From positions 1 through 20,276 of the IMG/VR virus record IMGVR_UViG_3300023237_000097: a stretch of DNA of 20,276 nt, one strand, 5' to 3'. Below, piece after piece: positions 12,514-19,938 of the stretch. Positions within the stretch are counted from its first letter, which is position 1, and the number at the start of each line of letters is the position of its first letter. Under the pieces are notes generated by a model. That model saw only the letters and a program-made list of their open reading frames with translations, ran no database searches and was not told the origin of the DNA. Made by a program: the position numbers and the translations under genes. The stretch is from a virus.

Positions 12514-13774
12514 TATTAAGCTACTACCTTGGCAGAAAGATGTGTGGGCTGATAAGTCCAGGTTTAAGGTTATAGCTGCTGGTCGTAGGACGGGTAAGAG
12601 TATGTTGGCAGCGTGGCAGTTGCTTGTTAACGCCTTAGAAGCTAAGAAGGGTCATGTCTGGTATATAGCCCCTACGCAGCAACAAGCTAGAGATATTATG
12701 TGGCAACAACTGCTTGAGCTTGGTAACCCAGTGATAGCAAGCAGTCACGTTAACAATATGCAACTTACATTGATTAACGGTTCTAAGATATCGTTAAAAG
12801 GTGCTGATAGACCAGAGACAATGCGTGGTGTAGCTTTAAAGTTTGTTGTACTCGATGAGTATGCAGATATTAAACCTACTGTGTTTGAACAGATTCTTAG
12901 ACCAGCGTTAGCTGACTTGAAGGGTCACTGTATATTTATTGGTACACCCAAGGGGCGTAATCATTTCTATGATACCTACAAGATGGGTCAGAGTGATAAG
13001 CCAGAGACTAAGGATTGGAAGTCATGGCACTTTACTAGCTTTGATAACCCACTACTGGATAAAGAAGAGATTGAAGTAGCTAAGAATACAATGTCTACGT
13101 TTGCTTACAGACAAGAGTTCATGGCTAACTTTGAAGCACCACAGTCAGACATCTTTAAAGAGAACTGGGTTGTTATTAAAGATAAGGATGATGAACCTAA
13201 AGAAGGCACTTACTATATGGGTGTTGACTTAGCAGGCTTTGAGAATGTATCCAAGCAAGCCAGTAATAAGAAGAAGTATCTGGATCAAACGTCCATAGCC
13301 ATTGTTAAGGTAGGTGATGATAACAAGTGGTGGGTGGATAAGGTTGACGCTGGTAGGTGGGACATTAAAGAGATATGCGAGAGGATGTTGGATCATGTCA
13401 AGACTTATAATATACAAGTCATAGGCATAGAGAAGGGTTCTCTGATGAGGGCTGTACTGCCTTACTTAACAGAGATGATGTTAAAGCAGAACATCTACCC
13501 ACGAATAGAAGAAGTAGCGTTAGGTAATAGAAGCAAGGTAGATAGAGTTGTTGGTGCTTTGCAAGGTAGGTTTGAGCATAAACAGATAGAGTTGTGTGAT
13601 GGAGACTGGGTAAGAGAGTTCAAGGATGAGTTGTTAAACTTTCCCACTACTGGTGTACATGATGACATGATAGATTCTGTAAGTCTTATTGCTCACATAG
13701 CTAACGCAGCAATGTACTTTGAAGATGACCCAGACGATGAATACGAATGTCTTGACCATATAAGCGGGTACTAA
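12500..13774 (+). CDS. terL: Terminase large subunit (packaging ATPase-nuclease)
   Basis: A 424-residue motor protein that packages DNA into proheads. The N-terminal ATPase has Walker A AGRRTGKS (27-34) and Walker B FVVLDEYAD (D119, E120), with the coupling-type GTPKGRNHFY at 148-157. The C-terminal RNase H-like nuclease has D243 in MGVDLAG, E311 in IGIEKGS and the late HDDMIDS (D388, D389, D392). Length is typical for phage TerL. The ATG lies inside the TerS end, giving coupled translation. It would dock on the portal encoded next. Packaging strategy (headful or direct terminal repeats) cannot be read from this window. Confidence 0.95.
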   Translation: MSNLDIKLLPWQKDVWADKSRFKVIAAGRRTGKSMLAAWQLLVNALEAKKGHVWYIAPTQQQARDIMWQQLLELGNPVIASSHVNNMQLTLINGSKISLKGADRPETMRGVALKFVVLDEYADIKPTVFEQILRPALADLKGHCIFIGTPKGRNHFYDTYKMGQSDKPETKDWKSWHFTSFDNPLLDKEEIEVAKNTMSTFAYRQEFMANFEAPQSDIFKENWVVIKDKDDEPKEGTYYMGVDLAGFENVSKQASNKKKYLDQTSIAIVKVGDDNKWWVDKVDAGRWDIKEICERMLDHVKTYNIQVIGIEKGSLMRAVLPYLTEMMLKQNIYPRIEEVALGNRSKVDRVVGALQGRFEHKQIELCDGDWVREFKDELLNFPTTGVHDDMIDSVSLIAHIANAAMYFEDDPDDEYECLDHISGY

Positions 13775-13915
13775 TATGAAAGATTGTAGGCTGTAGGCAA
13801 CGGGAACTCGTAAGACTAACTTACAAGTTGTTCCTGCATATTGTAATTGTAAGAAAGGTAATAGAAATATGAACACCTACGTAAAGAACACTTAATTATA
13901 TATTGGGATACTAAC
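13775..13915 (+). other. Terminase-portal spacer with imperfect hairpin
   Basis: A 141-base gap between TerL and portal, unusual in this compact genome. CTCGTAAG (13807-13814) and CTTACAAG (13820-13827) pair with one mismatch around an ACTAA loop. GGAA (13803-13806) can pair with TTCC (13831-13834) across a 3-base bulge. No T-run follows, so it is not a standard terminator; mRNA processing or stability is possible. An 8-codon frame at 13869 (MNTYVKNT) has a distant AAGG and is probably not a gene. Confidence 0.35.
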
Positions 13916-15949
13916 ATGGCTGAAATAAACAGGAATACAGAATTCACCTCAGATGAAGAAGTAGAAGTTACTGAAAGTGATAAAGAGTTAGTATCTTTTG
14001 TTGTTGATCACTGTAACAAGTGGAGAGACTGGAGGGACTCTAACTATGAGACCAAGTGGGATGAATATGAGAGGATTTATTATGGTGTTTGGAGCGCAGA
14101 AGATCGTACAAGGGACAGTGAGCGTAGTAAAATTATTAGTCCTGCCTCCCGTCAAGCTGTTGATAACAGGGTTGCGGAAACTATGGAAGGTTTTGCTGGA
14201 ACAGGCAAACTGTTTGAAATAAGTGATGATGGTTTAGATGAAGATGCCTCAGATATTGAGAAAATGCAGCTTCTTTTGCTTGAAGACACGCACAATAACG
14301 CTTATCTGAACAATGTATCATCAATTGTCAAGTTAGCAGAGATATTTGGTACTGGTGTTGGGGAAGTTTTAGTCAAAACTGAGATGGAACGTGTCCCTAC
14401 TACCAAAGAAGTGCCAGATCAAGGCATAGCAGAGGTTGGTGTCACCGAAAGAGAGAAGATATCCATAAAAATTAAGCCGGTAAACCCTAGAAATCTCTTA
14501 ATTGACCCAAATGCTGACTCAATTGAGGAATCTTTAGGTGTAGGCGTAGAAGAGTACCTCAGTTATCATCAAGTTATCAGAGGAATGGCTTCTGGTGTTT
14601 ATCGAAAGGTAGATGTCAAGCCTTCTTATGATGACGATGATTTAGATGACTCACAGCTTGAAGATACTCAATACCGTGATGATAAAGTTAAAGTTATCCG
14701 ATATTATGGGCTAGTACCTAGAGATTTACTAGAAAAATCAGGAGAAGTAGAGCAAAGAGCAGAAGAACTGTTCCCTGATGACGATGAAGCATCAGAAATG
14801 GCTGATTTGGTTGAAGCTATAGTAGTTATCGCCAATGATTCTCAGCTTTTGAAGGCAGAACGCTCACCGTACATGATGGAAGATAGACCTGTTATTGCCT
14901 ATCGACCAGAGGTACGTCCAGGACGCTTCTACGGGGTTGGAACAGTAGAGAAGGCATATAATATGCAAAAGGCTATTGATGCCCAACTGCGTAGCCATAT
15001 GGACTCCCTGGCACTAACAACAGCACCTATGATGGGTATTGATGCTACAAGATTGCCGAGAGGCATGAAGTTTGAGGTTAGACCTGGTAAAAACATCCTA
15101 ACTAACGGAAACCCCGCAGAAATATTAGTACCGTTTAAATTTGGAAGTACCGATGCCTCAAACTATGATACAGCTAAAGGGTTTGAGGCAATGCTGCTGC
15201 AAGCAACAGGCACACTAGACTCGGCAGAGTTGGTCAAGAGCGCAGCAGGTGGAGGAGGACAAAACAACGGTATGGGTATGTCGTTAGCTATGTCTGCTAT
15301 TGTCAAGAAGAATAAAGTGGCAATGGCATCGTTTCAGGATGACTTCATCATTCCAATGGTTAAGAAGGTTGCGTATCGCTATATGCAGTTTGACCCAGAG
15401 CGTTACCCAATGAAAGACTTTAAGTTTACCACAATGTCCTCTATTGGGTCTATTGCTAGAGAGCATGAACAACAACAGCTAATAGGGTTGCTTCAGACGC
15501 TTGGTCCTAACTCACCCATTGTTCCTATCATCTTAAAGAGCATTGTATCTACCTCTGGTTTGTTGAACAGAGAAGAGCTGGTATCACAACTAGATCAGAT
15601 GTCTCAGCCTAACCCACAAGCTCAAGAGATGCAGATGCAACAACAACAGGCTCAGATGCAATACCTCGCTGCTCAGACTGCTGAGCTACAAGCTAGAGCT
15701 GCTGAGTCTATGGCTGATGCTCAAGAGGCACAAGCCAGAGCGCAGAAACTTATGGTTGAGGCTTCTCTTATGGAAGATAAGGTTAAAACGGACATGATCC
15801 GTAACCTATCAGCTAACATTAAAGATGAGGATACTAACGAGTTTACTAAGAGAGCTAAGATTGCGGATATCTTGATTAAAGAAAAAGATATTGAATCTAA
15901 GGAAAGAATAGTTGAGAGACAGATGCAAGAAAAAAGAACCAGACAGTAA
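13916..15949 (+). CDS. Portal (head-tail connector) protein
   Basis: A 677-residue protein directly after the terminase genes. It has the charged helical N-terminus (CNKWRDWRDSNYETKWDEYERIYYGVW), a segment of the SERSKIISPASRQAVDNRV type near 70-88, the central KPVNPRNLLIDPNAD, and a long C-terminal helix. Portals form the dodecameric vertex through which DNA is packaged and ejected. The last 110 or so residues are rich in Gln, Ala and Met (QEMQMQQQQAQMQYLAAQ and following) and should form a coiled-coil barrel projecting into the capsid. A large size with a Gln/Ala-rich tail is usual for podovirus portals. The ribosome site is weak (TTGGGAT). Confidence 0.88.
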   Translation: MAEINRNTEFTSDEEVEVTESDKELVSFVVDHCNKWRDWRDSNYETKWDEYERIYYGVWSAEDRTRDSERSKIISPASRQAVDNRVAETMEGFAGTGKLFEISDDGLDEDASDIEKMQLLLLEDTHNNAYLNNVSSIVKLAEIFGTGVGEVLVKTEMERVPTTKEVPDQGIAEVGVTEREKISIKIKPVNPRNLLIDPNADSIEESLGVGVEEYLSYHQVIRGMASGVYRKVDVKPSYDDDDLDDSQLEDTQYRDDKVKVIRYYGLVPRDLLEKSGEVEQRAEELFPDDDEASEMADLVEAIVVIANDSQLLKAERSPYMMEDRPVIAYRPEVRPGRFYGVGTVEKAYNMQKAIDAQLRSHMDSLALTTAPMMGIDATRLPRGMKFEVRPGKNILTNGNPAEILVPFKFGSTDASNYDTAKGFEAMLLQATGTLDSAELVKSAAGGGGQNNGMGMSLAMSAIVKKNKVAMASFQDDFIIPMVKKVAYRYMQFDPERYPMKDFKFTTMSSIGSIAREHEQQQLIGLLQTLGPNSPIVPIILKSIVSTSGLLNREELVSQLDQMSQPNPQAQEMQMQQQQAQMQYLAAQTAELQARAAESMADAQEAQARAQKLMVEASLMEDKVKTDMIRNLSANIKDEDTNEFTKRAKIADILIKEKDIESKERIVERQMQEKRTRQ

Positions 15950-15956
15950 ATAATGC

Positions 15957-15985
15957 TTGACTTTGTTGTTCATTTGTGGTATAAT
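15957..15985 (+). promoter_or_regulatory. Second rightward sigma70 promoter, nearly identical to the first
   Basis: TTGACT and TATAAT with a 17-base spacer, identical at 28 of 29 positions to the promoter at 11982-12010 (one C/G difference in the spacer). It lies 7 bases after the portal stop and 68 bases before the next start. It would raise transcription of the scaffold and capsid genes above that of the terminase block. Identity through the non-conserved spacer points to recent duplication or strong constraint. Confidence 0.8.
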
Positions 15986-16003
15986 GCCGTAACATTATGT
16001 AAA

Positions 16004-16018
16004 TGAGAATCATTCTCA
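16004..16018. promoter_or_regulatory. Fur-box palindrome downstream of the capsid-operon promoter
   Basis: TGAGAATCATTCTCA is a perfect 7-1-7 inverted repeat, matching the Fur consensus TGATAATnATTATCA at 12 of 14 informative positions, with flanking AA and TT extending the symmetry. It starts 18 bases after the -10 hexamer, covering about +12 to +27, where bound repressor would block transcription. Iron-replete Fur could therefore hold down this promoter. A small RNA hairpin is the alternative. Confidence 0.55.
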
Positions 16019-16052
16019 TTCTAATACTCATTATTATTTAGGAGAACTCCAT

Positions 16053-16286
16053 TTGGATAAAGAACTCCAGGCGTACTACGAAGCAAGATTTGAAATGATG
16101 GCAACAGAGGGTTATATAGATTTGTTGGCAGATATTGAAACAATGATTGAAGAAAGAAACAACGTAATGGCTACAAAAGGGCTTGAAGACTTGCACTTTC
16201 GTAGAGGACAGTTAGACGTTTTACATTGGATGAGAACTCTCAAAAAGCTTTCTGAAGAAGCCTGGGAGCAACTAAACAATGAGTAA
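16053..16286 (+). CDS. Small conserved phage protein between portal and scaffold
   Basis: A 77-residue, mainly helical acidic protein beginning MDKELQAYYEARFEMMATEGY. It contains FRRGQLDVLHWMRTLKKLSEEAWEQL. Similar short proteins occupy the same place in several marine podovirus genomes, as far as I recall, without a known role. It is likely involved in virion assembly, given the late operon. The start codon is TTG, 8 bases after GGAG, with no ATG before residue 15. It ends inside the start of the next gene, overlapping by 8 bases. Confidence 0.75.
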   Translation: MDKELQAYYEARFEMMATEGYIDLLADIETMIEERNNVMATKGLEDLHFRRGQLDVLHWMRTLKKLSEEAWEQLNNE

Positions 16287-16512
16287 ACGGATATATGAAT
16301 TTAGGTGTGAACAGAATCATACCGCAGAGAATTATATTGATGAGAAGATAACCACGATTTCGTGTCCTACTTGTCAATGTGCAGCACCTCGTATTATCTC
16401 AGCACCACGTATTGCTTTAGAGGGAGTCACTGGTGACTTTCCAACAGCAGCAGACGCATGGGCTAGGAAGCACGAGCAAGCAACAAGAATCGCTGAAAAA
16501 CGTAGAGACTGA
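16279..16512 (+). CDS. FmdB-like zinc-ribbon phage protein
   Basis: A 77-residue protein with an N-terminal zinc ribbon: C10, H14, then CPTC (C29, C32) in the pattern IYEFRCEQNH...ISCPTCQ. This is the layout of the FmdB/CxxC-type small regulatory domain found in many phages next to capsid genes. The following APRIISAPRIALEGVTGDFPTAADAWARKHEQ is also typical of the phage version. Its biochemical role is not established. It could be a minor assembly factor. Spacing is 10 bases from GGGAG to the ATG. Confidence 0.8.
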   Translation: MSKRIYEFRCEQNHTAENYIDEKITTISCPTCQCAAPRIISAPRIALEGVTGDFPTAADAWARKHEQATRIAEKRRD

Positions 16513-16567
16513 GCGTCAGTGATATTTTTTATTTCCTATAATCACAATGTGACAGGAGTTTTTATAC

Positions 16568-17395
16568 ATGGCTAATTTTGAAGATCCGATTGAAGAAAAT
16601 CTTGACTTTACACCTGATGAAGTAGGTGATGATGATCCTACTGAACAGGTGCAGGTAGAAGCACAACAGGAACCAGCACCAGAGGATAACCCTGAAGATG
16701 ATTTACCTGAAAAGTATCGTGGTAAGTCTACAGCACAAATTGCTAAGATGCACCAAGAGCTAGAAAAGCTCAACGGTAGGCAAGCTCAAGAAGTTGGCGA
16801 ACATCGAAAGTTCGTTGATGAAATGCTCAAGCGGGAACTCTTAAAAAATACAGCAAATAAACAGTCATCAGAAGAGATTGAAGACCCAAACGAGAAATTC
16901 TTTAAAAAACCAACAGAAGCTATGGATGAGTATTTATCCAATCATCCGTCCATTAAACAGGCACAAGAAAATGCCTTGATAATGAAAGCTCAATCTGCTC
17001 AACAGAATCTGCAACAACAGTTTCCTGATTATGTAGAAGTGATAAAAAACCCACAGTTTAAAGAGTGGGTAGATGCTTCTCCTATTAGACAAAGACTGTA
17101 CGATGATGCAGACGATAGGTATGACGTAGCTGCTGCAACTGAATTAATCAGCACCTGGAAAGCTATTTCAGGTGTTAGGCAACCAGAACAGCAGCCAATC
17201 ACTACTGAAGTAAAAGAGAATAGAAGTAAATCTCTTAAAGCTGCCTCTGTTGATACAGGAACTTCTTCTATTAGTTCACAAAAGAAATACTCTCGAAAGG
17301 CTATTCAAGAACTTCTAAAAAACAACCCTGATAAATATTATGCACATTCAGAGGAAATCCTTCAGGCTTACGCAGAGGGACGAGTCTACAATTAA
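16568..17395 (+). CDS. Capsid scaffolding protein
   Basis: A 275-residue, strongly acidic and helical protein immediately before the major capsid gene. The N-terminal third is disordered and acidic (DEVGDDDPTEQVQVEAQQEPAPEDNPEDD). The centre is coiled-coil-like with IAKMHQELEKLNGRQAQ, and the C-terminus is basic-helical with YSRKAIQELLKNNPDKYY. Scaffolds guide prohead assembly and bind capsid protein through a C-terminal helix. Position, composition and size all fit T7-like scaffolds; sequence is poorly conserved in this class. AGGAG lies 9 bases before the ATG. Confidence 0.85.
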   Translation: MANFEDPIEENLDFTPDEVGDDDPTEQVQVEAQQEPAPEDNPEDDLPEKYRGKSTAQIAKMHQELEKLNGRQAQEVGEHRKFVDEMLKRELLKNTANKQSSEEIEDPNEKFFKKPTEAMDEYLSNHPSIKQAQENALIMKAQSAQQNLQQQFPDYVEVIKNPQFKEWVDASPIRQRLYDDADDRYDVAAATELISTWKAISGVRQPEQQPITTEVKENRSKSLKAASVDTGTSSISSQKKYSRKAIQELLKNNPDKYYAHSEEILQAYAEGRVYN

Positions 17396-17412
17396 CTTAA
17401 AGGAAATAAGAA

Positions 17413-18357
17413 ATGGCACTAGGTACTAATAATGTAACAACCACTACCGCAGCGAAGTTTATCCCTGAGATTTGGAGTGATGAGATTGTTGCCGCATACA
17501 AGGCTAATCTTGTTGCAGCAAACTTGTTCTCCAAGATGTCTTTCAAAGGCAAAAAGGGTGATGTACTTCACATTCCTAAACCAACTCGTGGAGCAGCCTC
17601 TGCTAAATCAGCATCAACTCAGGTCACACTGATTGCTGCTACAGAGAGTGAAATCCTCGTTAACATTAACAAGCATTATGAATACTCACGTTTCATTGAA
17701 GACATCGTAGAGACACAAGCACTAAGCTCTTTGCGTAAGTTCTACACTGATGACGCTGGTTATGCTATTGCTAAACAGGTTGATACTGACCTTGTACGGC
17801 TTGGTCGTTTGGTTAACGGTGCTACACTTGGCACTGATGACTACGCTACTTCTAACACAGCTACTAAAGCATGGATCGGTTCTACGGGTGCAACTGCTTA
17901 TAACTCTACGTCTTCAAACGCTGCTGCGCTTGCTGATGCAGGGATAAGACGTTCAATCCAAAGGCTCGATGACGCTGATGTACCTATGTCAGATCGTGTT
18001 TTACTTGTTCCACCTACAACCAGAAATACTTTAATGAGCATTGCTCGATTTACTGAGCAAGCGTTCACTGGTGATGTGGGTTCAAGCAACACAATCCGTA
18101 ATGGTTCTGTTGGTGATGTATATGGTGTTAAAGTATTTGTATCTACCAATGCTGACTTTGGTGCAGGTAGTTCAGGTGCTGACCGTATTTGCTTGATGGC
18201 TCATAAAGATGCTTTCTGTCTTGCTGAGCAAATGGGCGTACGTTCACAGACCCAGTACAAGCAAGAGTGGCTTGCAACATTGTTCACGACAGATATGCTT
18301 TACGGTGTAGCTGAGTTGCGTGACGATGCTGCTGTAGCTTTGGCTGTACCTGCTTAA
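17413..18357 (+). CDS. Major capsid protein
   Basis: A 314-residue HK97-fold type capsid subunit. It begins MALGTNNVTTTTAAKFIPEIWSDE and continues with GKKGDVLHIPKPTRG, the N-arm and E-loop region typical of phage coat proteins. It then has a central Ala/Thr/Ser-rich domain, the VLLVPPTTRNTLMSI beta strand and GDVYGVKVFVSTN, which are P-domain features of marine podovirus coats. The C-terminus ends in repeated AVALAVPA. A strong AAGGA ribosome site and the terminator just downstream fit a very highly expressed gene. Confidence 0.93.
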   Translation: MALGTNNVTTTTAAKFIPEIWSDEIVAAYKANLVAANLFSKMSFKGKKGDVLHIPKPTRGAASAKSASTQVTLIAATESEILVNINKHYEYSRFIEDIVETQALSSLRKFYTDDAGYAIAKQVDTDLVRLGRLVNGATLGTDDYATSNTATKAWIGSTGATAYNSTSSNAAALADAGIRRSIQRLDDADVPMSDRVLLVPPTTRNTLMSIARFTEQAFTGDVGSSNTIRNGSVGDVYGVKVFVSTNADFGAGSSGADRICLMAHKDAFCLAEQMGVRSQTQYKQEWLATLFTTDMLYGVAELRDDAAVALAVPA

Positions 18358-18374
18358 CCAGTAAGTTGTAATAC

Positions 18375-18405
18375 CTCCCCAGGCTCATAAGGTCTGGGGA
18401 GTTTT
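18375..18405 (+). terminator. Rho-independent terminator after the capsid gene
   Basis: CTCCCCAG (18375-18382) and CTGGGGAG (18394-18401) form a perfect 8-bp GC-rich stem with an 11-base loop, followed at once by TTTT. It lies 17 bases after the capsid stop. The T-run is only four bases, so partial read-through into the riboswitch and fibre genes is likely. Confidence 0.85.
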
Positions 18406-18410
18406 CATAA

Positions 18411-18457
18411 GTCGTTCATCCATCAGGACGGAAGTAGGGAGACCGAAGGAACGCACC
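18411..18457 (+). ncRNA. Glutamine riboswitch (glnA / Downstream-peptide class)
   Basis: Stem P1 is CGTTC (18413-18417) with GAACG (18449-18453). P2 is TCC/GGA around ATCA. The conserved internal segment CGGAAGTA (18429-18436) follows. P3 is GG/CC closed by a GAGA tetraloop, and GAAG follows before the P1 return strand. This order and these fixed bases (CGUUC, CGGAAGUA, GAAG, GAACG) match the glutamine-binding riboswitch known from cyanobacteria and marine metagenomes as I remember it. In the Downstream-peptide subclass it precedes very short ORFs, as here. The CACC after P1 can pair with GGTG overlapping the ribosome site of the following ORF (18476-18479), giving a possible switch by masking translation. 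Sign of regulation not established. Confidence 0.8.
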
Positions 18458-18481
18458 TATACCTTTAGCGAGGAGGGTGAT

Positions 18482-18637
18482 ATGCTTTGGACAAATTACT
18501 GCCGCAAGAACGAGATTAAAAGGCACGAAAGAGATAAGTTAATTAAAATACTCTGGAGAAACATGATGTGGACTAAACCTGAATATACAGAAATGAGATT
18601 TGGATTTGAAGTAACTATGTACATCGCAAATAGATAG
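18482..18637 (+). CDS. 51-residue riboswitch-controlled peptide with PqqA C-terminus
   Basis: The ATG at 18482 has a strong GGAGGG ribosome site directly downstream of the glutamine riboswitch. The frame reads a basic 28-residue leader ([18 protein letters not shown], then helical Lys/Ile-rich) and runs without interruption into a complete PqqA-like sequence. If the long form is made, it is a PqqA with an N-terminal extension. If the leader only couples translation, the short PqqA is made from the internal start. PqqA is the ribosomal peptide from which PQQ is cut after cross-linking. The leader also starts M-x-W-T-x-Y, faintly like PqqA itself. The gene is too short for routine ORF finding. 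Confidence 0.7.
   Translation: MLWTNYCRKNEIKRHERDKLIKILWRNMMWTKPEYTEMRFGFEVTMYIANR
18566..18637 (+). CDS. pqqA: PqqA-like PQQ precursor peptide
   Basis: A 23-residue peptide starting at the second of two adjacent ATGs, 7 bases after GGAG. It begins MWTKPEY, contains GFEVTMY and ends ANR. This is the near-exact form and length of gammaproteobacterial PqqA (about 23 residues, MWTKP..., GFEVTxY..., NR). Glu15 and Tyr19, the two residues joined by the radical SAM enzyme PqqE with PqqD to make pyrroloquinoline quinone, are both present at the usual spacing (EVTMY). No pqqB-E genes occur in the window, so host enzymes would be needed. The peptide could boost PQQ, compete with host PqqA, or bind PqqD/PqqE as a decoy. 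It lies in frame at the end of the longer peptide gene. Confidence 0.85.
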   Translation: MWTKPEYTEMRFGFEVTMYIANR

Positions 18638-18647
18638 GGACAGTTAA

Positions 18648-19928
18648 ATGGCTATATATAGAGGCCCAGGTGGATCAGGAGACGCTACAACAGACGCTGC
18701 TAATCAGGCATCCGTAGCTTCTAACAAGGCTGCTGAGGCCGCTATATCAGCTACCGCTGCCGCTGGTTCAGCCAGTTCTGCTGCAACATCTGCATCTACT
18801 GCAACAACACGAGCATCTGAGGCTTCTACTTCTGCCACTAATGCTTCTAACTCTGAAACTGCTGCCGCAAGCTCAGCAACAGACGCTGCTGCTTCTTATG
18901 ATTCTTTTGACGACAGGTACTTAGGTGCTAAATCATCTGACCCTACCCTTGACAATGACGGTGATGCTTTAAGTGCTGGTGCATTGTACTTCAATACTGT
19001 TTCTAATGTCATGCAGACCTACACAGGTTCTGCGTGGCAGTCCATAAACACTGGTACTGGTCTACAAGCGTCTAACAATTTATCTGATGTATTAAGCGCA
19101 AGTACTTCTAGGGATAACCTAGGATTAACTATAGGTACTGACATCCAGGCTTTTGACTCTGTTCTTGCAGCTACGACTGCATCCTACACTACTGCTGAAG
19201 AATCTAAATTAGCGGGTATCGAGACTGCTGCAACTATAGATCAAACAGGTGCTGAAATTAAGGCTGCTTATGAGGTAGAAGCTAATGCGTTTACTGATAC
19301 TCAGTTTACTAAGCTATCTGGTATTGAGACAAGTGCTACTGCGGATCAAACTGCTGGAGAGATTAAAACTGCCTACGAGAGTAATGCAGATACTAACGCA
19401 TTCACTGACGCAAACAGCACTAAGCTAAGTGGTATAGAAACAAGTGCAGACGTAACAGACGCTACTAATGTGACTGTTGCAGGTGCGTTGATGGATAGTG
19501 AAGTCACTAACCTGGCACAAGTAAAAGCATTTGATACAACAGACTACGCTACAGCTGCTCAGGGGACACTGGCTGATAGTGCTAACCAACCGGCTACCAC
19601 AGTAGCTAAGACATCCTCTACAGGCTCTGCTGTGATGCCTACAGGCACTACGGCACAGAGAGATGTCTCTCCTACAACAGGTAACTTAAGGTTCAATTCT
19701 ACTGATACTTCTTTCGAGGGCTATGATGGCTCTGCTTGGGGTGCTATTGGTGGAGGTGGAGGAGCTTCTGGTGGAGGTTCTGATGCTATCTTTTATGAGA
19801 ACGGTCAGAGTGTCACCACAGACTACACCATTGTAGCTACTAATAATGCAATGAGTACAGGCCCGATAACTATTGATAGTGGTGTCACAGTTACCGTAAG
19901 TTCTGGCGCACGCTACGTTGTAATTTAA
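18648..19928 (+). CDS. Tail-fibre-like protein with repeat shaft
   Basis: A 426-residue protein. Residues 10-85 are almost pure Ala/Ser/Thr with heptad-like spacing, as in trimeric fibre shafts. DDRYLGAKSSDP (88-99) and GALYFNT...YTGSAWQ (111-131) match the conserved attachment-proximal segment of marine podovirus and cyanophage fibres. Residues 181-270 contain two and a half imperfect repeats with TKLSGIETSA and EIKxAYE. RFNSTDTSFEGYDGSAWGAI (348-367) is another small fibre module, followed by a Gly hinge and a beta-rich end. It probably forms part of the receptor-binding apparatus. No chaperone or enzymatic domain is visible. Confidence 0.85.
   Translation: MAIYRGPGGSGDATTDAANQASVASNKAAEAAISATAAAGSASSAATSASTATTRASEASTSATNASNSETAAASSATDAAASYDSFDDRYLGAKSSDPTLDNDGDALSAGALYFNTVSNVMQTYTGSAWQSINTGTGLQASNNLSDVLSASTSRDNLGLTIGTDIQAFDSVLAATTASYTTAEESKLAGIETAATIDQTGAEIKAAYEVEANAFTDTQFTKLSGIETSATADQTAGEIKTAYESNADTNAFTDANSTKLSGIETSADVTDATNVTVAGALMDSEVTNLAQVKAFDTTDYATAAQGTLADSANQPATTVAKTSSTGSAVMPTGTTAQRDVSPTTGNLRFNSTDTSFEGYDGSAWGAIGGGGGASGGGSDAIFYENGQSVTTDYTIVATNNAMSTGPITIDSGVTVTVSSGARYVVI
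19185..19460 (+). repeat. Degenerate internal repeats of the fibre gene
   Basis: About 2.5 copies of a roughly 105-111-base unit coding for (T/F)T..(E/F)xxKLxGIETxAT.DQTx.EIKxAYE. The copies are diverged at DNA level but clear in protein. This is typical of fibre shafts that grow or shrink by recombination. Confidence 0.7.
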
Positions 19929-19938
19929 AAGGAATATC

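Noticed and set aside
13869-13895. 8-codon frame before the portal gene
   Set aside because: It is too short and its AAGG is 11 bases away. There is no other support.
16514-16542. Possible promoter before the scaffold gene
   Set aside because: A TATAAT is present at 16537-16542, but the sequence 17 bases upstream (CGTCAG) is a poor -35, so it was not listed as a feature.
18359-18647. Capsid-fibre gap as plain non-coding DNA
   Set aside because: It resolves into a terminator, a riboswitch and a short coding frame with a PqqA end.
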